50,721 nucleotides of DNA, from positions 1 to 50,721 of the IMG/VR virus record IMGVR_UViG_3300000227_000005. One strand, given 5' to 3'. The translations under genes and the position numbers were made by a program. Position 1 is the first letter of the stretch. Every line of letters starts with the position of its first letter. The notes beneath the pieces were generated by a model. It was given only the letters and a program-made list of their open reading frames with translations, was not told the DNA's origin and searched no databases. Positions 42,380 to 50,219 of this stretch are shown here, in pieces. This DNA comes from a virus.

Positions 42380-42435
42380 AAACTATACTAACAATCATTT
42401 TCTTAGGATTTTTCATTCTGTCCAAAACACACTAG
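42373..42435 (+). CDS. 20-residue membrane peptide
   Basis: ATG at 42373, after AAGGGAG, encodes MLKTILTIIFLGFFILSKTH, a single hydrophobic segment with a basic N-terminus and a basic end, then stops. It overlaps the previous gene's stop by seven bases and is followed nine bases later by the next gene. Its good ribosome-binding site and clean membrane-peptide composition argue that it is real. It could be a small inner-membrane effector. Confidence 0.5.
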   Translation: MLKTILTIIFLGFFILSKTH

Positions 42436-42444
42436 GAGAGAAAA

Positions 42445-42690
42445 TTGCCAAAACAAGACGGCATTGTTCAATGCCGTCTACAACTTGAAAGAAAAGACAT
42501 GATATTAGGGATTTTACAAAATAATTCTTTTAGAATCTTTCATGGACAAGAACGAGAAGTGTTTTCTTGTCTAAAGAAAGAAGGACTTATTCCTGAAGTC
42601 GATATCGTATTATATAAATTGGACACACGGGACGGATGTTCATACCATCCTATCCAAATATGGAACAAAGGATGCTGGTGTCCAATATAA
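42445..42690 (+). CDS. Small protein with TTG start
   Basis: An 81-residue protein. The start is a TTG, with AGGAGAG at the right distance. No ATG lies near. Sequence: VQCRLQLERKDMILGILQNN, then REVFSCLKKEGLIPEVDIVL, ending NKGCWCPI. Four cysteines (residues about 10, 42, 65 and 77-79) might bind metal or form disulphides. No family recognised. It is part of the rightward accessory operon. Confidence 0.5.
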   Translation: MPKQDGIVQCRLQLERKDMILGILQNNSFRIFHGQEREVFSCLKKEGLIPEVDIVLYKLDTRDGCSYHPIQIWNKGCWCPI

Positions 42691-42768
42691 ATACACACCC
42701 ACTAGTATTCCAGTATCCAATATTAGTAAAAACTCAACTATAAAACCGTATTCTTGTCAACAGGAACC

Positions 42769-42832
42769 ATTTGAACGAAAACTCAAGAACCACATTTAGT
42801 ATTTGAACGAAAACTCAAGAACCACATTTAGT
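42769..42832. repeat. Direct 32-bp tandem duplication
   Basis: The 32 bases from 42769 (ATTTGAACGAAAACTCAAGA and following) are repeated exactly at 42801-42832. They lie in the 268-bp gap between two accessory genes. A weak promoter-like TTGACA occurs at about 42887, with a poor -10 (TAGGAA) 17 bases later. Confidence 0.85.
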
Positions 42833-42958
42833 ATTTTATTCCAAACTTTTGTTAACGAAGTTTGCAAAAAAATATGAATCTATTATTGACAGAACTAAAA
42901 TTTATTGATAGGAAATGAATCAGGTTTTTCAATCAATTTCTAATTGAAGGAGAATACA

Positions 42959-43555
42959 ATGAATCTTGATGAGATTTATAAAATTTATGATGTAATACAA
43001 ATCTTAAGTTTAGATCCAACAGAAAACCTCAAAAAAATCAAATCAATTCTACAACAAAATAATATTTGTACCGATTTTAACACATCCAATTTCTCAAATT
43101 TATATTTAGATTTTCTTTTTGAAAAAAAAATATATTCAGATTATCGTTTGTTTATCTTGGGACAAATTCCTTCCATTCAGAAACTTCTGTTCGATTTTTC
43201 ACAAAACAGAACCCATCCCTTAAACAAAAGAGAAGATAAGCTTTTTATTGAAACAGTGACCAATAAAAAATTTTTGTTGGATCATGTGGTTGACTACTTT
43301 TTTGGATACAAAACAAAAAAATGGAACAATAGAATGGAATACACTTATCCCGAAAATAAAACCAAAGAAACCTATCATTTTGTCAGAGAATGGGGAATCG
43401 ATTGTGTAATTTGTCTAATATTGGATAAAGTAAAAACAACTAAACTATCGGATAATGAATTTGATAATCTAATAATACAAAAATTGGATAACGGTTTTAT
43501 TTTGAAACTAAAAAAGAACGTATTCAAACAATTTAAAGAACTTTATCATAATTGA
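42959..43555 (+). CDS. Unknown protein of the rightward operon
   Basis: A 198-residue protein. The ATG at 42959 follows GAAGGAG; an earlier in-frame TTG is rejected. It looks mainly helical, with EIYKIYDVIQILSLDPTENL, then YSDYRLFILGQIPSIQKLLF, a WNNRMEYTYPE turn and EWGIDCVICLILDKV. No motif I recognise. Codon use matches the AT-rich phage background rather than the GC-rich genes before it. Several TTGGATA motifs fall within it. Confidence 0.55.
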   Translation: MNLDEIYKIYDVIQILSLDPTENLKKIKSILQQNNICTDFNTSNFSNLYLDFLFEKKIYSDYRLFILGQIPSIQKLLFDFSQNRTHPLNKREDKLFIETVTNKKFLLDHVVDYFFGYKTKKWNNRMEYTYPENKTKETYHFVREWGIDCVICLILDKVKTTKLSDNEFDNLIIQKLDNGFILKLKKNVFKQFKELYHN

Positions 43556-43572
43556 AAAGGGAGATACAAAAA

Positions 43573-43731
43573 TTGGATATAATAATAAGTGGATTTGAAT
43601 TTAAAGAACTTAAATTAGGGATGTTTCCAAAACTTAATCTTAAACAATTAAATCAGAGTGTTTTCAACAAAATTTGGAAATTGGAAATGCTTTATATTGA
43701 AAACGAAAAACAACTTTTGGATAAAAACTAA
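43573..43731 (+). CDS. 52-residue protein with TTG start
   Basis: AAAAGGGAG precedes TTG at 43573, opening a frame for MDIIISGFEFKELKLGMFPK and 32 more residues, ending ENEKQLLDKN. It continues the operon 17 bases after the previous gene. The last codons (TTG GAT AAA AAC TAA) form the first unit of the 22-bp iteron array that follows. No function recognised. Length and spacing make it plausible; the TTG start keeps confidence moderate. Confidence 0.45.
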   Translation: MDIIISGFEFKELKLGMFPKLNLKQLNQSVFNKIWKLEMLYIENEKQLLDKN

Positions 43732-43815
43732 ACCATTTTTGGATAAAAACTAAACCATTTTTGGATAAAAACTAAACCATTTTTGGATAAAAACTAAACC
43801 ATTTTTGGATAAAAT
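43715..43815. repeat. 22-bp iterons carrying TTGGATA
   Basis: TTTTGGATAAAAACTAAACC recurs with exact 22-bp spacing; the GGATA is at 43719, 43741, 43763, 43785 and 43807. Five direct repeats of about 22 bp next to replication genes resemble plasmid and phage origin iterons. The following 300 bases (43816-44121) hold only scattered TTGGATA/TATCCAA-type boxes (about 43859, 43908, 43949, 43995 and 44090) and tiny frames without clear starts. Confidence 0.85.
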
Positions 43816-44121
43816 GATTTTAAAACCAAAAATACTTAAAAGATTGATATTAAATTTATTTGGATAGAATGCAGAAAATATTGAGAAAGAATCCCTGTTT
43901 AAAACTAAAATTGGATGAAATTTTACATAATTTGGATTTAATAATTATCCAAAAAATTTAGACTTCGTAGTAGGATGTCTCTTAGATCAAGAATTGGATA
44001 CGGAGGGATAAAAACACAAAATAAAGTATTATGTAATTGAGCTTAATCCAAAAAATGTAACTAAATAACCAATATTTTTCCAACTTTATCCAAAAATAAT
44101 ATTATAGGGGGAATGAATGAA

Positions 44122-44562
44122 ATGGAATGTTACCTTTGTAAATTTTATACAAAAAAATTTTGTACAAAATTGGACAGATTCGTAAACAGAGAATCCAAAA
44201 AATGTAATGGATTTATCCTAAATACAACCATAATTTGTATTAATAATCAATATTTCTTAGATACAGAAGCTTGTATAGCAAGACAAAAAACTCATAAATG
44301 TAAATGTAAATGCAAAACAGGTACACTAATCAGGCAGTTTATTGAACAAGGTAAACACAAAGCCATAATAAAAAGGAGAAAATCATGTCGAGAAACACAG
44401 CAGCAGCCGAAAACCTCAGCAATGCCTATAACATCCTTTATGGAAACGCCTTCATTGAATTTTCAGAAATCAAATATGACTACCAAGCCTTCAATCAAGA
44501 AAAAGCAGTTCTCGAACGAGACAAATTCGAAAAAGGTCTTACCAAAGAGGCAAAGGAAGTGA
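44122..44562 (+). CDS. Cys-rich small protein overlapping the next gene
   Basis: A 146-residue frame. The ATG at 44122 has GGGGG ten bases upstream and gives MECYLCKFYTKKFCTKLDRF, then KKCNGF. The C-x2-C-x7-C-x12-C pattern suggests a zinc or iron-sulphur site in the first 35 residues. Further Cys and Lys follow (HKCKCKCKTGTL). From 44385 the frame overlaps the next gene, which has the better start site, and its C-terminus there (RRKSCRETQQQPK and following) looks like an out-of-phase reading. Perhaps only the first 90 residues matter. Function unknown. Confidence 0.4.
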   Translation: MECYLCKFYTKKFCTKLDRFVNRESKKCNGFILNTTIICINNQYFLDTEACIARQKTHKCKCKCKTGTLIRQFIEQGKHKAIIKRRKSCRETQQQPKTSAMPITSFMETPSLNFQKSNMTTKPSIKKKQFSNETNSKKVLPKRQRK

Positions 44563-44732
44563 TTGATATTATTATAAATTGTCCGAATGAATTATTGGAA
44601 AATGTTGACAAAGGGGGATTATCTTGGAATAAATTTGTTAAGTTTCTTTACACCAAAGGTTGGACAGACTATCGTCTTAGAAAAATAAACAAGGAAATCA
44701 AAAGCTTTCTTAATTGGAGGAATAATGAATAA
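44385..44732 (+). CDS. Unknown helical protein before the SF2 helicase
   Basis: A 115-residue protein. The ATG has AAAAAGGAG seven bases upstream. The sequence is mainly helical: SRNTAAAENLSNAYNILYGN, YDYQAFNQEKAVLERDKFEK, then WTDYRLRKINKEIKSFLNWR. Its stop overlaps the start region of the helicase gene by eight bases, so the two are translationally coupled and may act together. No known family recognised. Confidence 0.6.
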   Translation: MSRNTAAAENLSNAYNILYGNAFIEFSEIKYDYQAFNQEKAVLERDKFEKGLTKEAKEVIDIIINCPNELLENVDKGGLSWNKFVKFLYTKGWTDYRLRKINKEIKSFLNWRNNE

Positions 44733-46140
44733 ATTAATTAGGGTTGAAAAATTGGATGCTATTATGTCCAAAATAAGTATAGATGATTGGAAGGCAATCG
44801 AACCCTGTCTTTCTTACAAATCTTTTTATTACAGACAAACAAGATTTCATAAGGAACGCGTTGATTACATTAAGAAATGTCTCATTTATCAAAAAGGAAG
44901 GTTTGTCTATTTTTATTCCGGGTATTTGCCAAGAATAAAAAATTATTTGGAATCGAGACACAAAGAATTACAGATATATGAAGAAGAACCCATTGATTTT
45001 TCCTTCAATTCCAAAAAAGCGGTAAACTTATTCAAAAGACATGGTATCCAATTAAGGGATTATCAAATTGAATTGATTGAAACCGGTCTGTCCAATCGAA
45101 ATGGAATTATAAAAGCAGTTACAGGAACAGGAAAATCTTATATCATTCTAGGCATGATTGAAAGCATATTGGATACAAATAACTTTCTTATTTTATGCCA
45201 TAATTCTTCTGTAGTTACACAGCTTTATAATCAGGTGAAAACATTCTTTAGAAAAAAAACATGTTTAAAATTCACAGGAGACACATCAGTTGAATTAAAA
45301 CAAAAAGATTTCGATCAAAATATCATAATTGCAACTATCCAATCCTTCGTAAAAGTTCCACCGGAGTTTTACATTGATTATTTCTTTGCTGTTTTTGTTG
45401 ACGAGGCGCATAGAGTTAGTTCAATTGATGGTCAATATGGTTTTGTTTTATCCAAAATGCTTGCACCCATTAGAATTGGATTCACTTCCACACCGCCGGA
45501 ACAAGATGAAGCAAAATTTGCCTATGAGGGCTTGTTAGGGCCAATCATAGGGGAATTGCCCATGGAAGAAGCCATTGATAAGGGTATTATTGCAAAACCT
45601 GTTATAAAGCTTATCAAGGCCAAATTCCCACCCCATCTAAAAGAGCTCAGAGACTATTACAAAGTATATTATGAAGGTATTGTATCCAACGAAAGCAGAA
45701 ATCATCAGATTTTGGACATAGTGCAAAAAATAATCGATTCTAATCAAACTGTTTTAGTCTTTATAAATAAAATAGAGCATGGGGAAAATTTAGCAAAGAT
45801 TGCTTTTGAAAGACATATTGATCTAGTGTTTATTCAAGGTTCTTCATCCAACGATATTAGGGAAAGGGTAAAAAGGGAATTAAATGCAGGAGTTATAAAA
45901 GCTGTTATTTGCACAACTGTTTGGAAAGAAGGCGTTGATATCCCTAATCTGCAAAATATCATAAATGCAGGAGGAGGAAAGTCTGAAATAACAGTTTTAC
46001 AGTCAATTGGACGTGGTCTAAGAAAAACTTTGGAAAAAGAAACCGTAACGATTTATGATTTTTTTGATTTAGGTCATTATTATCTTGTTCTTCATTCAGG
46101 TGAACGCATAAGTATTTATTTCGAACAGGAATGGCTATGA
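44725..46140 (+). CDS. SF2 DNA/RNA helicase (DEAH-type, UvsW-like)
   Basis: A 471-residue protein with a GGAGGA ribosome-binding site. Helicase motifs appear in order: Q-like region (LRDYQIELIE at about 110-119), motif I AVTGTGKSYI (131-140), motif II VDEAHR (225-230), motif III GFTSTP (252-257), and motif VI QSIGRGLRK near residue 425. The layout (short N-terminal domain, two RecA-like lobes) resembles the T4 UvsW class, which remodels stalled forks and D-loops in phage replication. It is encoded just before the primase, overlapping it by four bases (ATGA). Confidence 0.85.
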   Translation: MNKLIRVEKLDAIMSKISIDDWKAIEPCLSYKSFYYRQTRFHKERVDYIKKCLIYQKGRFVYFYSGYLPRIKNYLESRHKELQIYEEEPIDFSFNSKKAVNLFKRHGIQLRDYQIELIETGLSNRNGIIKAVTGTGKSYIILGMIESILDTNNFLILCHNSSVVTQLYNQVKTFFRKKTCLKFTGDTSVELKQKDFDQNIIIATIQSFVKVPPEFYIDYFFAVFVDEAHRVSSIDGQYGFVLSKMLAPIRIGFTSTPPEQDEAKFAYEGLLGPIIGELPMEEAIDKGIIAKPVIKLIKAKFPPHLKELRDYYKVYYEGIVSNESRNHQILDIVQKIIDSNQTVLVFINKIEHGENLAKIAFERHIDLVFIQGSSSNDIRERVKRELNAGVIKAVICTTVWKEGVDIPNLQNIINAGGGKSEITVLQSIGRGLRKTLEKETVTIYDFFDLGHYYLVLHSGERISIYFEQEWL

Positions 46141-47021
46141 TAAATCTTAGCTCAATCGATATTATCGAATATTTGGATACAGTAGGAATTCAATACACAA
46201 TGCACGGGAAAAATGTTTCACAAAATTGGATAGGTATTCAATGCCCCTTTTGTGACGATAAATCGAATCACCTTGGCATTAACATTAAAAGCAAAGCTTT
46301 TTCCTGTTTTAAATGTGGCACCAAAGGAAATATAATTAAATTAGTGCAAGAACTTGAACATATAAATTGGATACAGGCATTAAATAATTTACAACAGTTC
46401 TCAAAAACAGTTATCCAATTCAACGAAAAGATTACTGCTGTATCCAATTCCTTTCCAAAGATGAATAAACTTGGTAAAGTTCATAAGGAATACTTATCCA
46501 ACAGGGGACTTGATCCTGATTTTATGGAAAAAAAATACGCTCTAAAATCAGGAGCAAATTTCACAAAATATCAAACAAGGTTAATTATTCCTTTTTTTGA
46601 AAAAAAGAGAATGATCTCATTTACAAGCAGAGACGTGTCCAATTCTATTGAACCAAAATATTTACATCCATCAAGAGATGAGGTTATCTTGGTTCCAAAA
46701 GACTTAATATTCAATATTGATTCGGTAAAGAATTCTTGTATTGTAACAGAAGGTTGTTTTGATGTATTTAAAATTGGAGACGGAGCAGTTGCTTTATCTG
46801 GAACGAAATACACACAAAGGCAAGTTTCTTTGCTCTCCAATATTGAACGAGTTTTTATTTTGTTTGACCCTGAACCTATGGCACAAAAACAAGCAGGTAG
46901 ATTATGTAAAGAATTATCATTTCTGACACACTCAGAGGTTATTTTACTTGATATTGATCGTGATCCGGGAGATATGACGGCTTCGGAAGTAAAAGAGCTT
47001 AGAAAGGAACTTGGGTTATGA
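46137..47021 (+). CDS. DnaG-type primase (zinc finger plus Toprim)
   Basis: A 294-residue protein. I chose the ATG at 46137 (MINLSSIDIIEYLDTVG), six bases after AGGA; it overlaps the helicase stop as ATGA. Residues about 35-65 hold a CHC2-type zinc finger: CPFCDDKSNHLGI, then FSCFKCGTKGNIIKLV. The Toprim core follows: IVTEGCFDVFKI near residue 200 (Glu and Asp) and VFILFDPEPM near 240 (Asp). The protein is short for DnaG, as in phage primases lacking a helicase-binding C-domain. It would prime lagging-strand synthesis with the DnaB-type helicase encoded downstream. Confidence 0.85.
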   Translation: MINLSSIDIIEYLDTVGIQYTMHGKNVSQNWIGIQCPFCDDKSNHLGINIKSKAFSCFKCGTKGNIIKLVQELEHINWIQALNNLQQFSKTVIQFNEKITAVSNSFPKMNKLGKVHKEYLSNRGLDPDFMEKKYALKSGANFTKYQTRLIIPFFEKKRMISFTSRDVSNSIEPKYLHPSRDEVILVPKDLIFNIDSVKNSCIVTEGCFDVFKIGDGAVALSGTKYTQRQVSLLSNIERVFILFDPEPMAQKQAGRLCKELSFLTHSEVILLDIDRDPGDMTASEVKELRKELGL

Positions 47022-47176
47022 AATGGTTTCTATCAAAAACAGAAGGTAATTTCCTGAAAAACAAATATTGGATAGGTTTCCAAAATTTAAAGACTCACGT
47101 AAAATTTCAAAGAAAGAATTGGATAGATGGAGGGAAGCATGCGATTCAAAAAGCAAGCCATCAATTTAAAGTATAA
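47018..47176 (+). CDS. 52-residue basic protein overlapping primase and HTH genes
   Basis: ATG at 47018 overlaps the primase stop (ATGA) and encodes MKWFLSKTEGNFLKNKYWIG followed by 32 residues rich in Lys, His and aromatic residues, ending HQFKV. AAGGA lies about ten bases upstream. Its last 38 bases overlap the HTH gene in another frame. Small, basic and between replication genes, it might bind DNA or a replication protein. No family recognised. Confidence 0.45.
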   Translation: MKWFLSKTEGNFLKNKYWIGFQNLKTHVKFQRKNWIDGGKHAIQKASHQFKV

Positions 47177-47498
47177 CCCAGCTTTGGTAAAAAATAATTT
47201 ATTGCAGATTTTAATTAAGAATAAATTTGGAACCCAAGCAAAATTTGCAAAAAAATTAAAACTATCACAAACTATGGTGAGCAGACTTGTTCACGGTTAT
47301 GTTCCGAACGTAATGTTTGCTTTGAAATTATCCAAATTATTTCAAATCAAAATAGAGGAACTATTCAATGGCATATCTTATTCAACGAAAAGGGATTCTA
47401 AGAAGAAAGTTGAACAAGGGAATTCAAATAACCCTGGAAAAAGAAAAACACAAAAAGAAAATGAAAAGGCTGGAGGAACAAAAACAAAAATTGGATAA
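47139..47498 (+). CDS. Helix-turn-helix DNA-binding protein (Cro/CI type)
   Basis: A 119-residue basic protein. ATG at 47139 follows GGAGGGA. Residues about 28-70 form a Cro/CI-type helix-turn-helix: KNKFGTQAKFAKKLKLSQTM, VSRLVHGYVPNVMFALKLSK, LFQIKIEELF. The C-terminal 40 residues are very Lys-rich and overlap the next gene. It may be the regulator of this operon or the protein that recognises one of the box arrays; neither is shown. It lies between the primase and helicase genes. Confidence 0.7.
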   Translation: MRFKKQAINLKYNPALVKNNLLQILIKNKFGTQAKFAKKLKLSQTMVSRLVHGYVPNVMFALKLSKLFQIKIEELFNGISYSTKRDSKKKVEQGNSNNPGKRKTQKENEKAGGTKTKIG

Positions 47499-48162
47499 GA
47501 TCAAAAATAGTAAGATGTATCCAATTTTTGAATCTTTCTATGATGGAATTATAAAACCAGCACAAACAACAAAAGGGTTTTATTGGGAATTAAGATCGTT
47601 TGATTCAATGGTCCGTAAGCTCAGGATGGCATTAACAGGCAGATTATTTGATACAACAAACACACCGGAAGAATTTCAAAGCCTATTAGGCGAGAAATTC
47701 ACTATTGACGACATAATGAAAGCGATTGAAATACATAAACTTGCTTTGCAGAAACAATATTATCCAAAAAATAAAAAGATAATGAAAATTCATTTAGATT
47801 CCTTTATTCTAAATGAATTTTCAAAATCATACATGACAACAAGTTTTTTGTCGTATTGGACACTATTTGATCCAAAAATGGTGGTTGAACGAATCAATTC
47901 AAACAAAACACAATTATTGGATACATTGATATTGAAATATAAAGAAGATATACCTATCCAAAAACAGAATAAAATACTTAAAACCCTTGAATTGATAGAG
48001 GAAGACATACTAAGTCTCAAAACGAGTATTATATATCCAACAACACTTGAAAAATTCTTTGAAGATTATCTTAAAGAATTTGGATTATACCCTTCAGATA
48101 TTGCAACCTATGATTTCAGGAAAAGATTCGTACAAAACTATAGGGAAAGATTCACAATATGA
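47368..48162 (+). CDS. Unknown replication-module protein (helicase-loader position)
   Basis: A 264-residue protein. ATG has GAGGAA nine bases upstream. It starts inside the HTH gene (131-base overlap) in another frame. The first 50 residues are basic and coiled-coil-like (LEKEKHKKKMKRLEEQKQKL). The rest is helical (FYDGIIKPAQTTKGFYWELR, then MVRKLRMALTGRLF). It ends overlapping the DnaB-type gene by four bases (ATGA). Its place just before the replicative helicase is typical of helicase loaders, but no ATP-binding motif is present, so this remains a guess. Confidence 0.5.
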   Translation: MAYLIQRKGILRRKLNKGIQITLEKEKHKKKMKRLEEQKQKLDKIKNSKMYPIFESFYDGIIKPAQTTKGFYWELRSFDSMVRKLRMALTGRLFDTTNTPEEFQSLLGEKFTIDDIMKAIEIHKLALQKQYYPKNKKIMKIHLDSFILNEFSKSYMTTSFLSYWTLFDPKMVVERINSNKTQLLDTLILKYKEDIPIQKQNKILKTLELIEEDILSLKTSIIYPTTLEKFFEDYLKEFGLYPSDIATYDFRKRFVQNYRERFTI

Positions 48163-49661
48163 AAATAAACAGACTGAAATTGGATACGTCAGTTGAAAAA
48201 AGAATCCTTGCTGGTTTAATGGTTTCTAAAGATTTTTTGGATAAGGTCTATCCAATTTTGAATTTAAATTATTTTGAAACTCCACATATGAAATCTTTAG
48301 TACAACTTGCATCCAAATTTTATGAAACATATTCACAACCACCTTTAGATCATATCAAAGAAATGGTTCTTGGAGAATTTCATGATAATGAATCATTGGA
48401 ACCTATGTTAAAAATTATAGAAGATATTTTAGCTTTGTACAAAACAGGGAATTTTAACATCGATTACATGGTGGATCAAGCTATTGCGTTTTTTAAAAGA
48501 AAAGAATTGGAAATAATAATATCCAACACACAAATATTATTGGATAGGGGAGAAACAGAAAAAGCAGAAAGAGAAATATCGTCGTTCCATAAGATAATAA
48601 AGCCAACTTTTGAAGAATCCGATTTTATTTTTTCAGACTCAGCAATAATGTCGATCAATAATATTACGGATGATGATTGCTTGCTGAAAATGCCAAAGGA
48701 CTTTGGCAACTTTATAGGAGGATTAAATAGAGGGTGGCTTGTTGGTATCTCAGGGCCGTTTAAGAGAGGCAAAAGCTGGTTATTGAATGAGTTTGCTGCT
48801 ATTGCCTCTCTTTCCGGTTTGAGAGTGGCTTATTTCTCTTTAGAAATGGGGGCAGTCGACGTAAGAAAAAGAATTTACCAACGATTGACTGGAACATCCG
48901 ATAATTCTGGCATTATCCAATTTCCTTGTTTCGACTGCCAAAAGAATCAAAAAGGCTCATGTACAAAGGATATCAGAACAAATAAATATAGGTTCCCTGG
49001 AGCATTTAATACCAAATCCAAATATAAAGCTTGTTCAGCATGTAAAAACATTGTAGAAGAAAGGGGTGATTACGAATTATGTGTTTGGTTTGAAAATATT
49101 GAAGTCCCACAAATCTCCACCGCTATTGTCCACGAAGCAATAATCGCTTTGAAAAAAATTGGAAAAGCAAATATCTGGTTAAAAACAAAACCAAGATTTT
49201 CTGCTTCTGTTGGAGATATTGAAGCAGATTTAGATGGGTTGGAAATATCCAATAATTTTATTCCTGATGTTATTATAGTCGATTATGCCGACATTCTTCA
49301 AGCAGATGATAAATCTTTGACTGGTGTCCAAAAGGAAGATGAAGTCTGGATGACACTAGCAAGAATGGCTACAAAAAGAAATGCTCTTGTTATCACAGCA
49401 ACACAATTAAATAAAGATTCCTTGGCTGCCAAGCAGATTAGCGCATCACACACAGCGCGTTGGATAGGGAAATTGGGCCATGTTGACGCAATGTTTGCAC
49501 TGAACCAAACCCCTGAAGAAAAATTGATTGGTGTAATGCGTATATCTATTTTAGAGCATAGGCACAAGCATTTTATTGAAACTCAAAATTGTTATTTGCT
49601 GCAAAATTTATATGTAGGGCAGCCACATTTGGATTCATATATGGAGGAAATAAAACCATGA
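48159..49661 (+). CDS. Replicative DNA helicase (DnaB-type) with Cys-rich insertion
   Basis: A 500-residue protein. Residues 1-150 match the DnaB N-domain layout (VEKRILAGLMVSKDFLDKVY). The RecA-like core has Walker A GPFKRGKS (199-206), FSLEM (226-230), Walker B VIIVDYADIL (371-380), TATQLN (413-418) and EHRHK near 466 as the arginine-finger region. Between FSLEM and Walker B is an insertion with six cysteines at 257, 260, 268, 292, 295 and 308 (CFDCQKNQKGSC, then CSACKN), probably a zinc site, which is not usual in DnaB. It would unwind DNA at the fork with the neighbouring primase. Confidence 0.88.
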   Translation: MKINRLKLDTSVEKRILAGLMVSKDFLDKVYPILNLNYFETPHMKSLVQLASKFYETYSQPPLDHIKEMVLGEFHDNESLEPMLKIIEDILALYKTGNFNIDYMVDQAIAFFKRKELEIIISNTQILLDRGETEKAEREISSFHKIIKPTFEESDFIFSDSAIMSINNITDDDCLLKMPKDFGNFIGGLNRGWLVGISGPFKRGKSWLLNEFAAIASLSGLRVAYFSLEMGAVDVRKRIYQRLTGTSDNSGIIQFPCFDCQKNQKGSCTKDIRTNKYRFPGAFNTKSKYKACSACKNIVEERGDYELCVWFENIEVPQISTAIVHEAIIALKKIGKANIWLKTKPRFSASVGDIEADLDGLEISNNFIPDVIIVDYADILQADDKSLTGVQKEDEVWMTLARMATKRNALVITATQLNKDSLAAKQISASHTARWIGKLGHVDAMFALNQTPEEKLIGVMRISILEHRHKHFIETQNCYLLQNLYVGQPHLDSYMEEIKP

Positions 49662-50170
49662 GACAAATCAAGCCATTTATTTACTTTGGCGCAAAAAAAG
49701 TAACAGATATCGGAATAAATTGGAACTTTGCTGAAAGCTATGAACACGTCAAGAATGTTGTAGTAGATTATCCAATTTCAAAATTCAAAAAAAAAGGATT
49801 ATATATTTTTGGAAACGCAATATATCCACCAATTATTTCAAATAAAGTTCTTGGGTACATTCTTTGGTATAATAAGTCTAATTTTCTTGGAAAAGAATCT
49901 ATATCAGCTTTTAATGGGCTTAATTGTGAATTAGTTTTTGAAATATCCAAACAAGATCAGTTTCAAAATGCTGTTGATGATGCTCATGCTATTGTTCTTG
50001 AAGGATATGTCGATAAAGTGACACTGTTATTTAATTCAGCAAATGCATTCGATAAAAAAATGGTACGAAGCGCAGCAGTTGATGATTTTCAGCTTGTTAT
50101 AAAAAGTTCCCCTGGGAAAAATTATCAAAATTGTCCCACCGACTTTATCGGAAACTGTAGTATAATTTAA
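49658..50170 (+). CDS. Unknown protein after the DnaB-type helicase
   Basis: A 170-residue protein. The ATG at 49658 has GGAGG upstream and overlaps the helicase stop (ATGA); an earlier in-frame start lies inside the helicase gene. Mixed alpha/beta: PFIYFGAKKVTDIGINWNFA, then VVVDYPISKFKKKGLYIFG, GYILWYNKSNFL, and VDDAHAIVLEGYVDKVTLLF. I recognise no motif. Co-expression with helicase and primase suggests a replication accessory. Confidence 0.55.
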   Translation: MRQIKPFIYFGAKKVTDIGINWNFAESYEHVKNVVVDYPISKFKKKGLYIFGNAIYPPIISNKVLGYILWYNKSNFLGKESISAFNGLNCELVFEISKQDQFQNAVDDAHAIVLEGYVDKVTLLFNSANAFDKKMVRSAAVDDFQLVIKSSPGKNYQNCPTDFIGNCSII

Positions 50171-50219
50171 TTGAAGTCAACGAGTAGTAAAAACAAAATA
50201 ATTCAAGAAAGGGAACGAA

